Assembly: GCA_964391305.1 (NCBI GenBank)
Contig: CAYMJO010000021.1
Location: forward strand, 1 to 14,859
Direction of reading: 5' to 3'
DNA length: 14,859 nucleotides
From: CAYMJO01 sp964391305
GTDB taxonomy: Bacteria > Patescibacteriota > CALEFQ01
The notes under the pieces were generated by a model that did no database searches, had not been told where the DNA came from, and worked only from the letters and a program-made list of their open reading frames with translations. Position 1 is the first letter of the stretch, and each line of letters starts with the position of its first letter. A program made the translations under genes and the position numbers. This document shows positions 7,402 through 13,569 of the stretch, piece by piece.

Positions 7402-8706
7402 TTAAACTCTTTCCCATTTCTCATCCTGTCTCACAAGCATAGATTCCGCCTTTAACGGCTCTGCCATGATTTCTTTTACAACTTTTTCAAGCCGTATTCC
7501 CTGCGAAGCTTTCACAAGAACAACATCAAATTTGTTCAACTTCTTTTGGATAAAATCCCCGACTTTCTCATTAGTATCGAACTCATAAACATCCGCCAAT
7601 CCTTCTCCTCTAGCCTCCTCGGCCATAAACTTACTTTTCTCGCCGACGGTTACTAAAATATCTACAAACTTTACCAACGCTCTGCCCACTTTTCTATGCC
7701 CATCTTCCGTATAAATCCCAAGCTCCAACATGTCTCCCATAATCGCAATCTTTCTGCCGCTAGTCTGAATCTTATCCAGATAAGAAACGGCGGCAATGGC
7801 AGAGTCAGGCGCTGAATTATACGTATCATCTATTATCAATGTCTTTTTTATACCCTCGATAAGGTTCATCCTACCATGAGGCGGTTCATAATCAAGCAAC
7901 GACTTGGTAATTTGGACTAGATTGATATCCATCGCCAGTCCCGTAACTATAGCAGCCAGCACGGCATATATATGGGGAGCCCCCACTGACTTCAACCTAA
8001 CTGGGACGACCGTACCTTGATATCCAACTTTAAAAACTGTCGCGAAACGATCCCTTTGAGCCATATTCAACCACCTATCGGCATCAAAACTCAAACTGCT
8101 TTCAGTGAGTATTCCGCGCACATCTGCCCCCTCTTTCAATCCATAGGTCATAACCTTCGCCTCCGTTTTATCTCTCATATCTCTGACCTTTTCATCATCA
8201 AAATTTAAAATAGCTATACCGTTATACGACAATGCTTCTATTAATTTCGCTTTCTCATCCGCAATATCCTTAACGCTTCTAAAAAATTCTAAATGCGTGG
8301 GACCAACAGAAGTTACAACGCCTATCCGAGGCGACACAAAAGACATTAAAAAATCCATATCTTTTGGACGGTCAACTCCAAGCTCAAGTACGAGAATCTT
8401 AGGATACTTTTTTTCGAATAAAATTTTTAGAATAGCCTTAAAAAAAACGCCAACCCACAACAAAAATGATCTTCCTACAGTCCCAAGCCCCAATATTGTA
8501 AGCGGAACACCAAGCTCGTTATTGTAATTCTTATCGCTTTCTCTCGTATAGAACTCTTTTTTTAAAACTGTGTATATTGCCTCCTTGGTACTGGTTTTTC
8601 CGATACTGCCTGAAACGCCGACAATAAAAGGATCATGTTTTTTAAGAAGATTTATTGACAGCGCCCTTAATATTTTTTCAACAATTTTTTTAAAAAAATC
8701 CATCAT
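7402..8706 (-). CDS. murF: MurF-type Mur ligase lacking the N-terminal substrate domain
   Basis: A 434-residue Mur ligase. The ATP loop GVSGSIGKTSTK (30-41, Lys37) is followed by YNNELGVPLT (61-70), LELG (107-110), TSVGPTHLEFF (132-142) with the metal-site histidine, HGRM (277-280), DDTYNSAPDS (293-302), and MGDMLELG (323-330). The DDTYNxxPxS and MGDMLELG blocks point to MurF, which adds D-Ala-D-Ala to UDP-MurNAc-tripeptide, rather than MurC, D or E. The family usually has about 75 more residues before the ATP loop, which form the uracil-binding domain; here only a short amphipathic helix (MMDFFKKIVEKILRALSINL) precedes it. This could bind membrane. It begins 17 nt after ftsI and ends the division cluster. 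Confidence 0.88.
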   Translation of the reverse strand: MMDFFKKIVEKILRALSINLLKKHDPFIVGVSGSIGKTSTKEAIYTVLKKEFYTRESDKNYNNELGVPLTILGLGTVGRSFLLWVGVFFKAILKILFEKKYPKILVLELGVDRPKDMDFLMSFVSPRIGVVTSVGPTHLEFFRSVKDIADEKAKLIEALSYNGIAILNFDDEKVRDMRDKTEAKVMTYGLKEGADVRGILTESSLSFDADRWLNMAQRDRFATVFKVGYQGTVVPVRLKSVGAPHIYAVLAAIVTGLAMDINLVQITKSLLDYEPPHGRMNLIEGIKKTLIIDDTYNSAPDSAIAAVSYLDKIQTSGRKIAIMGDMLELGIYTEDGHRKVGRALVKFVDILVTVGEKSKFMAEEARGEGLADVYEFDTNEKVGDFIQKKLNKFDVVLVKASQGIRLEKVVKEIMAEPLKAESMLVRQDEKWERV

Positions 8707-8723
8707 TTAAATTAAAGTTAATC

Positions 8724-10463
8724 CTATTTAGAAGGTGACTTTCCCATATTTTCAAACATAAACATTGCTATTTCCTTAAAAAGCGGTGCGGCAATCGTAC
8801 CGCCTTCAACATAACCACCTTTCGCGTTATCTATCTTAGTTAATATGACAAAGTCAGGATTGTCAACTGGAAAACCCACAAAGGAAACTATTTTTTTGTT
8901 TGGATCGTATCCCTTGGCATCTTGGGAAGCAACCTGCGCTGTGCCGGTCTTACCCGCTATTTCGTATCCTTCTATATCCGCTGGTTTTGCAAAACCCTCT
9001 TTTACAGAACTACGCATCATGGAAGAAACGATTAGGGCCGTTTTGCTACTTATCGGCTGCCCAATAAATTCTGGCTCAATTTTTTTCGAATTGCCGTCTG
9101 AACTGCGTACTTCCTTGACAACATGCGGCTTCATCATCTTTCCATTGTTCGCAATGGCACCAACGGCAGTAACAAGTTGTATCGGAGTGACAGTAATGCC
9201 CTGCCCAAAACCGGAAGTTGCAATATCTATATCCTTCCATTCCTTGAATGGCTTGATATAATTTTCAGACTCCTTTTCAAGATCTATGCCCGTAAGTTCC
9301 CTAAGCCCAAATCTATCCAAATATTTATCTATTAAATCAACGCCTAGGGTTTGAGCAACCTGCGCAAAGGCAACGTTTATAGATTTTTCAAGAGCCTTTC
9401 TCAAAGTAACTCTGCCATAAGACTTGCTTGCAAAATTCTCAACCTTGTATCCTCCAACATGAAGCACACCGGGATCATCATATTCAGTATCCTGATTCAT
9501 TAAACCCGCATCAACGCCAAAAGCCGCCTGAAGAACTTTGAAAGTCGAACCCGGCTCATAACGATCGAAAATGGCTTTATTGTTGAAAACGCTGACATCA
9601 TCCACATCATTGTAATCGTTGGGATTATATGTGGGGAAATTTGCCATCGCGATTATTTCACCATTCTTTGGATTCATAACAATCACACTGCCGCTATCCG
9701 CACTGTGTTTTTCCACTGTTTTTTTTAATTCCTCCTCAACCTTGAATTGTATGGTTCGATCGATCGTAAGAACCAAATTACTCCCATCAATCGCCTCGGA
9801 TAACATCTTTTTCCCAATCGGTATCCATCGTCCGCCCGCATCTTTCTCCGCAAAAAGCTCTCCACGTTTGCCAGCAAGCTCCTCCTCATAATATTTTTCC
9901 AAACCGGTCACGCCGCCAAGATTGCCATCGACATTATAGCCAACATAGCCAAGGACATGCGATCCAAGAAAGTCGTTTGGATAAAAACGAACGCTTTCCG
10001 GCTGTAGCCTTATTCCCTTCAAATTCAATTCTCTAATTCTATCGGCCTGACCTTTGTCAAGCTTATGAGCTATCGGCGCAAAAGGATCATTCTTATCATC
10101 ACCAATTTTTCCAAAAATCTCCTCGGGACTCATACCGACAATATCCTTAATCTTAAAAACAACGTCACTGGCATCATCTATCTCTCTTGGTACCGCATAA
10201 ACCAGATAAAGCTCTTTGTTCGACGCAAGTGTGAAATAGCCGGAAGGCGAACTCGAATCCTCAACCAAAATATCGCCGCGCTCGGGAACTAATTCTGCAT
10301 ACAATTCATGCTGATCCTTGGCAAGCTCGGAATATTGATCATGTGCCAAAATCTGCACGGTAAAAAGACGAAAAATTATAAAAGCGGAAATAATCAATAC
10401 GATAAAAACAATTATATTTATTCGTTCGAATTCTTTCTCTTTTTTTACTCTTTTTCTAACCAT
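8724..10463 (-). CDS. ftsI: division-type class B penicillin-binding protein (transpeptidase)
   Basis: With the ATG at 10463 the product has 579 residues: a basic cytoplasmic tail, one membrane helix (about 15-33), the PBP dimerisation region with the ERGDIL motif (61-66), and a transpeptidase domain. All three catalytic motifs are present: SxxK as STFK (306-309), SxN as SIN (361-363), and KTGT (505-508). No PASTA repeats follow. It crosslinks septal peptidoglycan outside the membrane, working with FtsW and FtsL in other bacteria. The frame is open up to an ATG at 10559, but the upstream part is not PBP-like and is better explained by the overlapping zinc-ribbon ORF, so I prefer 10463 (10475 is an alternative). 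The start lies inside the last codons of that ORF (19-nt overlap), suggesting coupled translation. Confidence 0.93.
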   Translation of the reverse strand: MVRKRVKKEKEFERINIIVFIVLIISAFIIFRLFTVQILAHDQYSELAKDQHELYAELVPERGDILVEDSSSPSGYFTLASNKELYLVYAVPREIDDASDVVFKIKDIVGMSPEEIFGKIGDDKNDPFAPIAHKLDKGQADRIRELNLKGIRLQPESVRFYPNDFLGSHVLGYVGYNVDGNLGGVTGLEKYYEEELAGKRGELFAEKDAGGRWIPIGKKMLSEAIDGSNLVLTIDRTIQFKVEEELKKTVEKHSADSGSVIVMNPKNGEIIAMANFPTYNPNDYNDVDDVSVFNNKAIFDRYEPGSTFKVLQAAFGVDAGLMNQDTEYDDPGVLHVGGYKVENFASKSYGRVTLRKALEKSINVAFAQVAQTLGVDLIDKYLDRFGLRELTGIDLEKESENYIKPFKEWKDIDIATSGFGQGITVTPIQLVTAVGAIANNGKMMKPHVVKEVRSSDGNSKKIEPEFIGQPISSKTALIVSSMMRSSVKEGFAKPADIEGYEIAGKTGTAQVASQDAKGYDPNKKIVSFVGFPVDNPDFVILTKIDNAKGGYVEGGTIAAPLFKEIAMFMFENMGKSPSK

Positions 10464-10579
10464 AACAAAAAACATGTAATGCACGAAACGCCCGAGATCT
10501 TTGAAATCGCGATCTCTTCGCCAGTCCGACTGCGACGGCATTCCGGACATCTCGCACATATCTTATAAAATACGGGCAT
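10445..10579 (-). CDS. zinc-ribbon microprotein (44 aa) at the head of the ftsI-murF unit
   Basis: ATG at 10579-10577, TAA at 10447-10445. The 44-residue product starts MPVFYKICARCPECRRSRTG and has cysteines at 8, 11, 14, 33 and 36. CPEC (11-14) and CITC (33-36) are separated by 18 residues, a classic treble-clef/zinc-ribbon spacing, with Gly20 and Gly30 at turn positions. The protein is basic in the first half and hydrophobic at the end (FLLWL). The DNA is clearly more GC-rich than its surroundings. The near-consensus promoter at 10585-10613 puts the transcription start at this ATG, so it is the first cistron, read without a leader, and its stop overlaps the ftsI start by 19 nt. I do not recognise the family. 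Zinc ribbons of this size bind nucleic acid or protein; a role in controlling ftsI is inference. Confidence 0.6.
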   Translation of the reverse strand: MPVFYKICARCPECRRSRTGEEIAISKISGVSCITCFLLWLEKE

Positions 10580-10595
10580 AGTAAATTATACCCGC
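10572..10595. repeat. inverted repeat spanning -10, start site and start codon
   Basis: On the minus strand, CGGGTATA and TATGCCCG pair over 8 bp (one G-T wobble; a ninth outer pair is also a wobble) around the 6-base loop ATTTAC. The dyad contains the TATAAT of the zinc-ribbon/ftsI promoter in its left arm and the zinc-ribbon ATG in its right arm. It could be an operator for a dimeric repressor. Confidence 0.5.
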
Positions 10596-10613
10596 ATTTC
10601 AAAAAATTGTCAT
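10585..10613 (-). promoter_or_regulatory. strong promoter for zinc-ribbon ORF-ftsI-murF
   Basis: Minus-strand ATGACA (10613-10608, 5 of 6 to TTGACA), a 17-bp spacer, and a perfect TATAAT (10590-10585). It lies in the 50-nt gap after the ftsL-like gene. The predicted start is about 10578, coincident with the ATG of the zinc-ribbon ORF. It lets ftsI and murF be expressed separately from the mraZ promoter. Confidence 0.75.
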
Positions 10614-10628
10614 ACCTGTGAAAAATGA

Positions 10629-10991
10629 TCAACGAGATGCAATTGTGCCATCTTTAGCAACAAATTTCACATCTACCATGGGAAGCATGGTATCCTGTCC
10701 TATACTTTCTTTGATCCCATTAAGTGATTGGGCCTCATTGATCTCAAGCTCAAGATTGCCCCTTTCTTTTTTCAATTGCTCTATTTCACTTTCGAGATTT
10801 GAAATGGAGTATCCCTTCGTAGCGACAAAAATGACCTGAAAGAGATAAAGAAGACAAACCATAGCAATCAAGAAAAGAGTTATGTAACTCAAGGTTACCG
10901 GACCAGCCTTGATCTTATTTTTTATTGTCCTTTTTTGACGCCCTGCGCGCATATTGCTATTAAATTGCGTCAGGGTTAAATATCTAGCCAT
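10629..10991 (-). CDS. ftsL: FtsL/DivIC-like septum protein
   Basis: A 120-residue bitopic protein with a basic cytoplasmic tail (1-31), one membrane helix (about 32-57), and an extracytoplasmic coiled coil (about 63-92, with NLESEIEQLKKERGNLELEI), then a short tail. This architecture and its place between rsmH and ftsI are those of FtsL, the small bitopic partner of FtsB/DivIC that links the divisome to the septal synthase. Sequence conservation in this family is very low, so the name rests on topology and position. It follows rsmH by 71 nt, with a stem-loop in the gap, and its stop is close to the promoter for the next unit. Confidence 0.72.
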   Translation of the reverse strand: MARYLTLTQFNSNMRAGRQKRTIKNKIKAGPVTLSYITLFLIAMVCLLYLFQVIFVATKGYSISNLESEIEQLKKERGNLELEINEAQSLNGIKESIGQDTMLPMVDVKFVAKDGTIASR

Positions 10992-11006
10992 GATATTAAT
11001 CAGTTG

Positions 11007-11030
11007 CCAGTTGTTAGAATTAACAATTGG
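11007..11030 (-). other. stem-loop in the rsmH-ftsL gap
   Basis: A 10-bp stem (CCAATTGTTA / TAACAACTGG on the minus strand, one G-T wobble) with a 4-nt loop. It ends 15 nt before the ftsL-like ATG. No U-run follows on the minus strand, so it is not a standard terminator for the operon. On the plus strand it is followed by TATCTTTATTTTTATTTTT, but no plus-strand gene leads into it. A processing or translation-control hairpin is possible. Confidence 0.5.
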
Positions 11031-11062
11031 TATCTTTATTTTTATTTTTAAAAACCTTTAAA

Positions 11063-11989
11063 TCAAATTTTTTCAACACATCGCAATTTTGCACTTCTCG
11101 ACCTTGGATTTTTCACAATCTCATCAGGTGCGGGAACAACCGGCTTCCTCGTAATAATCCGAACTCTTGATCTATGGTTGCATCTGCAAATAGGAAGAAC
11201 ATCCGGACAAATGCAATTTTTTTTCTCAAGCTTAAAAAAATCTTTTACTATTCTATCCTCAATGGAATGAAACGAAATCACGACCATCCTGCCTCCCCTA
11301 TCCAGCAAAGTCAGTGCCTTGGGCAAAACTTTCTTCAGCTCATTCAATTCGTCATTCACGGCTATACGCAGCGCCTGAAAAACTTTGGTAGCAGGATGAA
11401 TTTTTCCCGCATGAAACCCTCTTGGAACAACCTCACAAACCAAATCCGCCAGCTCATTCGTTGTCTCTACGTTTTGTTTCTCCCTTCTTTCCACAATAGC
11501 CCGCGCTATTTTCTTTGAAAAAGATTCTTCTCCATATTCTCTAAATATTTTTTCCAAATCCACTTTTGAGGAAGAATTGACAATATCCGCGGCGGTAAGT
11601 CCGCCGCTCTGATCCATCCGCATATCCAAGTATTCAGCTTTTTTGAAACTGAATCCTCTCCCAGTTTCTCCCAATTGCATACTAGACATACCTATATCAA
11701 GCAAAATTCCCGAAATTTTTTTAAAATTATTTTTCAAAACTAACTCGTCCAAATCTCCAAACCTGCCATGTATCAAAATCGTCCTGTTCTCAAATTTTTT
11801 CAAATTCACTCTGGAAAGCTCCAAAGCCTTTTCATCTCTGTCTATACCGAGAAGTTTTCCCTCGGGAGAAATCGCCTCCAACATCATAATGGCATGTCCT
11901 CCCGAACCGACAGTGCAATCTATAACATTATCATTTGAAGATAACTTCAGATATTTTAACGCCTCGTTTGAAAGTACGGAAATATGCAT
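11063..11989 (-). CDS. rsmH: 16S rRNA (cytosine(1402)-N(4))-methyltransferase
   Basis: A 308-residue protein, normal for the family. It starts MHISVLSNEAL and has the SAM-binding loop DCTVGSGGH (24-32), GIDRDEKAL (48-56), LLDIGMSSMQL (96-106, the usual form being DLGVSS), RGFSF (111-115), LDMRMD (121-126), HPATKVFQALRIAVNDEL (198-215), VISFHSIEDRIVK (237-249), and NPRSRSAKLR (294-303). Near the C-terminus CICPDVLPICRC (259-270) holds four cysteines of the usual family type. It methylates the ribosomal decoding site in the cytoplasm. It is the second gene of the mraZ unit, 66 nt after mraZ, and three 9-bp repeats sit just before its ATG. Confidence 0.96.
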   Translation of the reverse strand: MHISVLSNEALKYLKLSSNDNVIDCTVGSGGHAIMMLEAISPEGKLLGIDRDEKALELSRVNLKKFENRTILIHGRFGDLDELVLKNNFKKISGILLDIGMSSMQLGETGRGFSFKKAEYLDMRMDQSGGLTAADIVNSSSKVDLEKIFREYGEESFSKKIARAIVERREKQNVETTNELADLVCEVVPRGFHAGKIHPATKVFQALRIAVNDELNELKKVLPKALTLLDRGGRMVVISFHSIEDRIVKDFFKLEKKNCICPDVLPICRCNHRSRVRIITRKPVVPAPDEIVKNPRSRSAKLRCVEKI

Positions 11990-11991
11990 AT

Positions 11992-12018
11992 AAATGTTCT
12001 AAATGTTCTAGTTGTTCT
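11992..12018 (-). repeat. three tandem 9-bp repeats before rsmH
   Basis: On the minus strand the unit is TAGAACATT, present twice exactly (12008-11991 register) and a third time upstream as TAGAACAAC. The array ends 2-3 nt from the rsmH ATG at 11989. A reversed copy of the AGAACA core lies at 12046-12051. The repeat length equals three codons and each unit puts a TAG stop in the rsmH frame, so it is not coding for an RsmH extension. Confidence 0.75.
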
Positions 12019-12055
12019 ACCTGTTACTTTGTTAAAAAATCAATCAGAACATATA

Positions 12056-12487
12056 TTACACACCGAGTTCGCCCATTTTTTCAGCGATGGATCCACTTTC
12101 TCTTTCAGTACTTTTTTTGTAGGATTGCCACTTCCGCATATCCCAAATTTCGAGCCTGCTATAAAGCCCGGCAATCACGACTTGTTTTCCGATTCCCGCA
12201 AATTCTCGAAGATATTCCGGTAAAATTATTCTCCCCTGCGAATCCAGCGAAACATCCATGGCACCTGCGAGCATAAGCCTCGCAAAAGCCCGAGAATTTT
12301 TCTGGCTGATGGGCAATGTCGAAAGTTTTTCCGCAAGCTTACCCCATTCATTTTTTGTATAAACAAAAAGACAGTTATCAAGACCACGGGTCACAACCGC
12401 TCCACGCAAAAGTTCTTTCTTAAACTTAGCGGGAATCGCAAGTCTGCCTTTATGATCTATCGAATGTGAATATTCACCAATAAACAA
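12056..12487 (-). CDS. mraZ: MraZ transcriptional regulator of the division cluster
   Basis: A 143-residue protein with two SpoVT/AbrB-like swapped-hairpin repeats. It starts (M)FIGEYSHSIDHKGRLAIP, with the signature DHKGR at 11-15 and the second copy DSQGRIILP at 82-90; the length fits the family. MraZ forms oligomeric rings and represses its own operon by binding direct repeats in front of it. The start is a TTG at 12487-12485, chosen because family members begin with MF-x-G exactly here; no ATG fits. It is the first gene of the mraZ-rsmH-ftsL unit, with promoter and likely binding boxes about 150-200 bp upstream. Confidence 0.95.
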   Translation of the reverse strand: MFIGEYSHSIDHKGRLAIPAKFKKELLRGAVVTRGLDNCLFVYTKNEWGKLAEKLSTLPISQKNSRAFARLMLAGAMDVSLDSQGRIILPEYLREFAGIGKQVVIAGLYSRLEIWDMRKWQSYKKSTERESGSIAEKMGELGV

Positions 12488-12653
12488 AGATGTTCGTTAA
12501 GTTAATTAAATTATTAAATTCTATATAAATCGATCGAAGAGAGACCCCAACCCTACTGAAGTCTTAATCAATCTGAACGACTTCGCCAACTCATTTAGAT
12601 GTTTTCCACAAAAAGGGCTATTTATCCCCACATTTATCCACTTTTTACCTATC
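12488..12653 (-). other. long mraZ leader
   Basis: From the predicted start near 12653 to the TTG at 12487 there are about 165 nt without a gene. It contains the binding-box repeats at its 5' end, a stem-loop GAAGTC/GACTTC (12558-12584, 15-nt loop), and an AT-rich last 50 nt. A possible second promoter, TTGGGG with 17 bp to TATATA, overlaps the middle. Only very short ORFs occur. Confidence 0.4.
12627..12651 (-). promoter_or_regulatory. MraZ-box array (10-bp-spaced GTGGR repeats)
   Basis: On the minus strand GTGGG (12631-12627), GTGGA (12641-12637) and the weaker TAGGT (12651-12647) are spaced exactly 10 bp apart (5-base box, 5-base spacer). A further GTGGT lies in register at 12671-12667, next to the -10. 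Known MraZ operators are short TGGG/GTGG direct repeats with this spacing upstream of mraZ. The array covers the transcription start, as expected for autorepression. Confidence 0.65.
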
Positions 12654-12659
12654 TATTAC

Positions 12660-12688
12660 ATTATACACCACTTTTAAAACTGGTTCAA
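12660..12688 (-). promoter_or_regulatory. mraZ (division cluster) promoter
   Basis: Minus-strand TTGAAC (12688-12683), a 17-bp spacer, and a perfect TATAAT (12665-12660). The predicted start is near 12653, inside the repeat array described for MraZ. Confidence 0.68.
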
Positions 12689-12818
12689 CCACAAAAAAAC
12701 ACCTTTACTTTAGGCTTAATTAAGACAAAAAAATGCCTTGTGGTGAATTTTTTACAAAAACTGTATAAAAGTTGTGGACAAAAAAAGAGTCTTCTGGCGG
12801 CTCCTCTGAAAAAGAAGC

Positions 12819-12849
12819 TGAAAAGGAATTAAGGGCCTATTCCTTTTCA
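12819..12849 (-). terminator. intrinsic terminator of the glycosylase-lexA unit
   Basis: A perfect 11-bp stem (TGAAAAGGAAT / ATTCCTTTTCA) with a 9-nt loop lies about 95 nt after the lexA stop. On the minus strand it is followed by GCTTCTTTTTC, a T-rich but interrupted tract. The rest of the 12690-12941 gap shows no gene I would support. Confidence 0.6.
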
Positions 12850-12941
12850 CTCCAAATTTTCCAAAGAAGCCAACAGCAGAACTCTTTTATATCAACGACA
12901 AATTTCAAACGACAAAGGTTCGACATCCGATATTGTAAAAA

Positions 12942-13550
12942 TCAATACTTTCTTATCAAACCAACCACTCTCCCCTGAATTTTTAGATCCTCCCGGACTA
13001 TGATCGGCTCCATCGAAGAATTTGCAGGTTCAAGACGCACATGATCTTTTTCTTTGTAAAATTTCTTCAACGTCGCATAGCGGTTTTCCAAAAGAGCTAC
13101 AATAGTATCACCATTATTGGCAACTTCGTGTTTCTCACAAATAACATAGTCCCCGTCAAAAATGCCATCCTCTATCATCGAATCCCCTTTGACCTGCAAG
13201 GCAAAACATTTTTCTCCACGAACCAAATCGGGAGGAACCGTAATCTTCTCATTTCCCTCGATCGCCTCAATAGGCTCGCCCGCGGCGATAAGCCCAGCGA
13301 GCGGAAGCTCCAACGTGTGATCTCTAAACATAAAATGGCCGTCCAAAATTTCGATAGAGCGCGCAGAGCCCTCGGAAATACTGATGTAGCCTTTGTCCTC
13401 GAGCGATTTTATATGATCATGCACCGTCGCGACCGAAGACAATCCAAAGTGTTCAGCTATCTCTCTGTAGCTCGGAGCAAATCCAGCCGATTTCATGAAT
13501 TCTTCGATATAATCGAAGATCTGACGTTGTTTTTTTGTAAGTGTTCTCAT
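12942..13550 (-). CDS. lexA: LexA repressor (SOS response)
   Basis: A 202-residue LexA. The N-terminal winged helix-turn-helix (1-68) includes PSYREIAEHFGLSSVATVHDHI (26-47). The C-terminal S24 peptidase-like domain has the self-cleavage site Ala90-Gly91 in LIAAGEP, catalytic Ser124 in GDSM (122-125), and Lys162 in ATLKKF. All residues needed for RecA-stimulated autocleavage are in place. It acts in the cytoplasm by repressing DNA-damage genes. It starts 19 nt after the DNA glycosylase gene and is probably co-transcribed with it. I found no Gram-positive type GAAC-N4-GTTC operator or E. coli type CTGT-N8-ACAG operator near the unit, so its operator in this organism is unknown. Confidence 0.96.
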   Translation of the reverse strand: MRTLTKKQRQIFDYIEEFMKSAGFAPSYREIAEHFGLSSVATVHDHIKSLEDKGYISISEGSARSIEILDGHFMFRDHTLELPLAGLIAAGEPIEAIEGNEKITVPPDLVRGEKCFALQVKGDSMIEDGIFDGDYVICEKHEVANNGDTIVALLENRYATLKKFYKEKDHVRLEPANSSMEPIIVREDLKIQGRVVGLIRKY

Positions 13551-13569
13551 GTAATTTTAATTCAACATT

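Noticed and set aside
7390..7409. GAGTTT/AAACTC hairpin at the murF stop as a terminator.
   Set aside because: Only 6 AT-rich pairs with an 8-nt loop and no U-run on the minus strand; murF may read through into the tRNA.
10464..10559. Structured RNA leader before ftsI: pairings CGAGAT/ATCTCG and GTCCG/CGGAC in a GC-rich stretch suggested a multi-branched riboswitch-like fold.
   Set aside because: The GC-rich stretch is better explained as coding for the zinc-ribbon ORF, which has a promoter, an ATG and two CxxC knuckles; the stems are short and match no motif I know.
10464..10559. N-terminal extension of FtsI to the ATG at 10559.
   Set aside because: The 32 extra residues are unlike PBP N-termini, which begin with a short basic tail before the membrane helix; the start at 10463 gives exactly that.
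12837..12926. 29-residue minus-strand ORF after lexA.
   Set aside because: It ends inside the terminator stem, has no promoter or start signal, and no recognisable sequence.
12772..12978. Plus-strand ORF of 68 codons overlapping the lexA 3' end.
   Set aside because: It runs through the terminator stem and antisense to lexA, with low-complexity composition; no promoter of good spacing precedes it.
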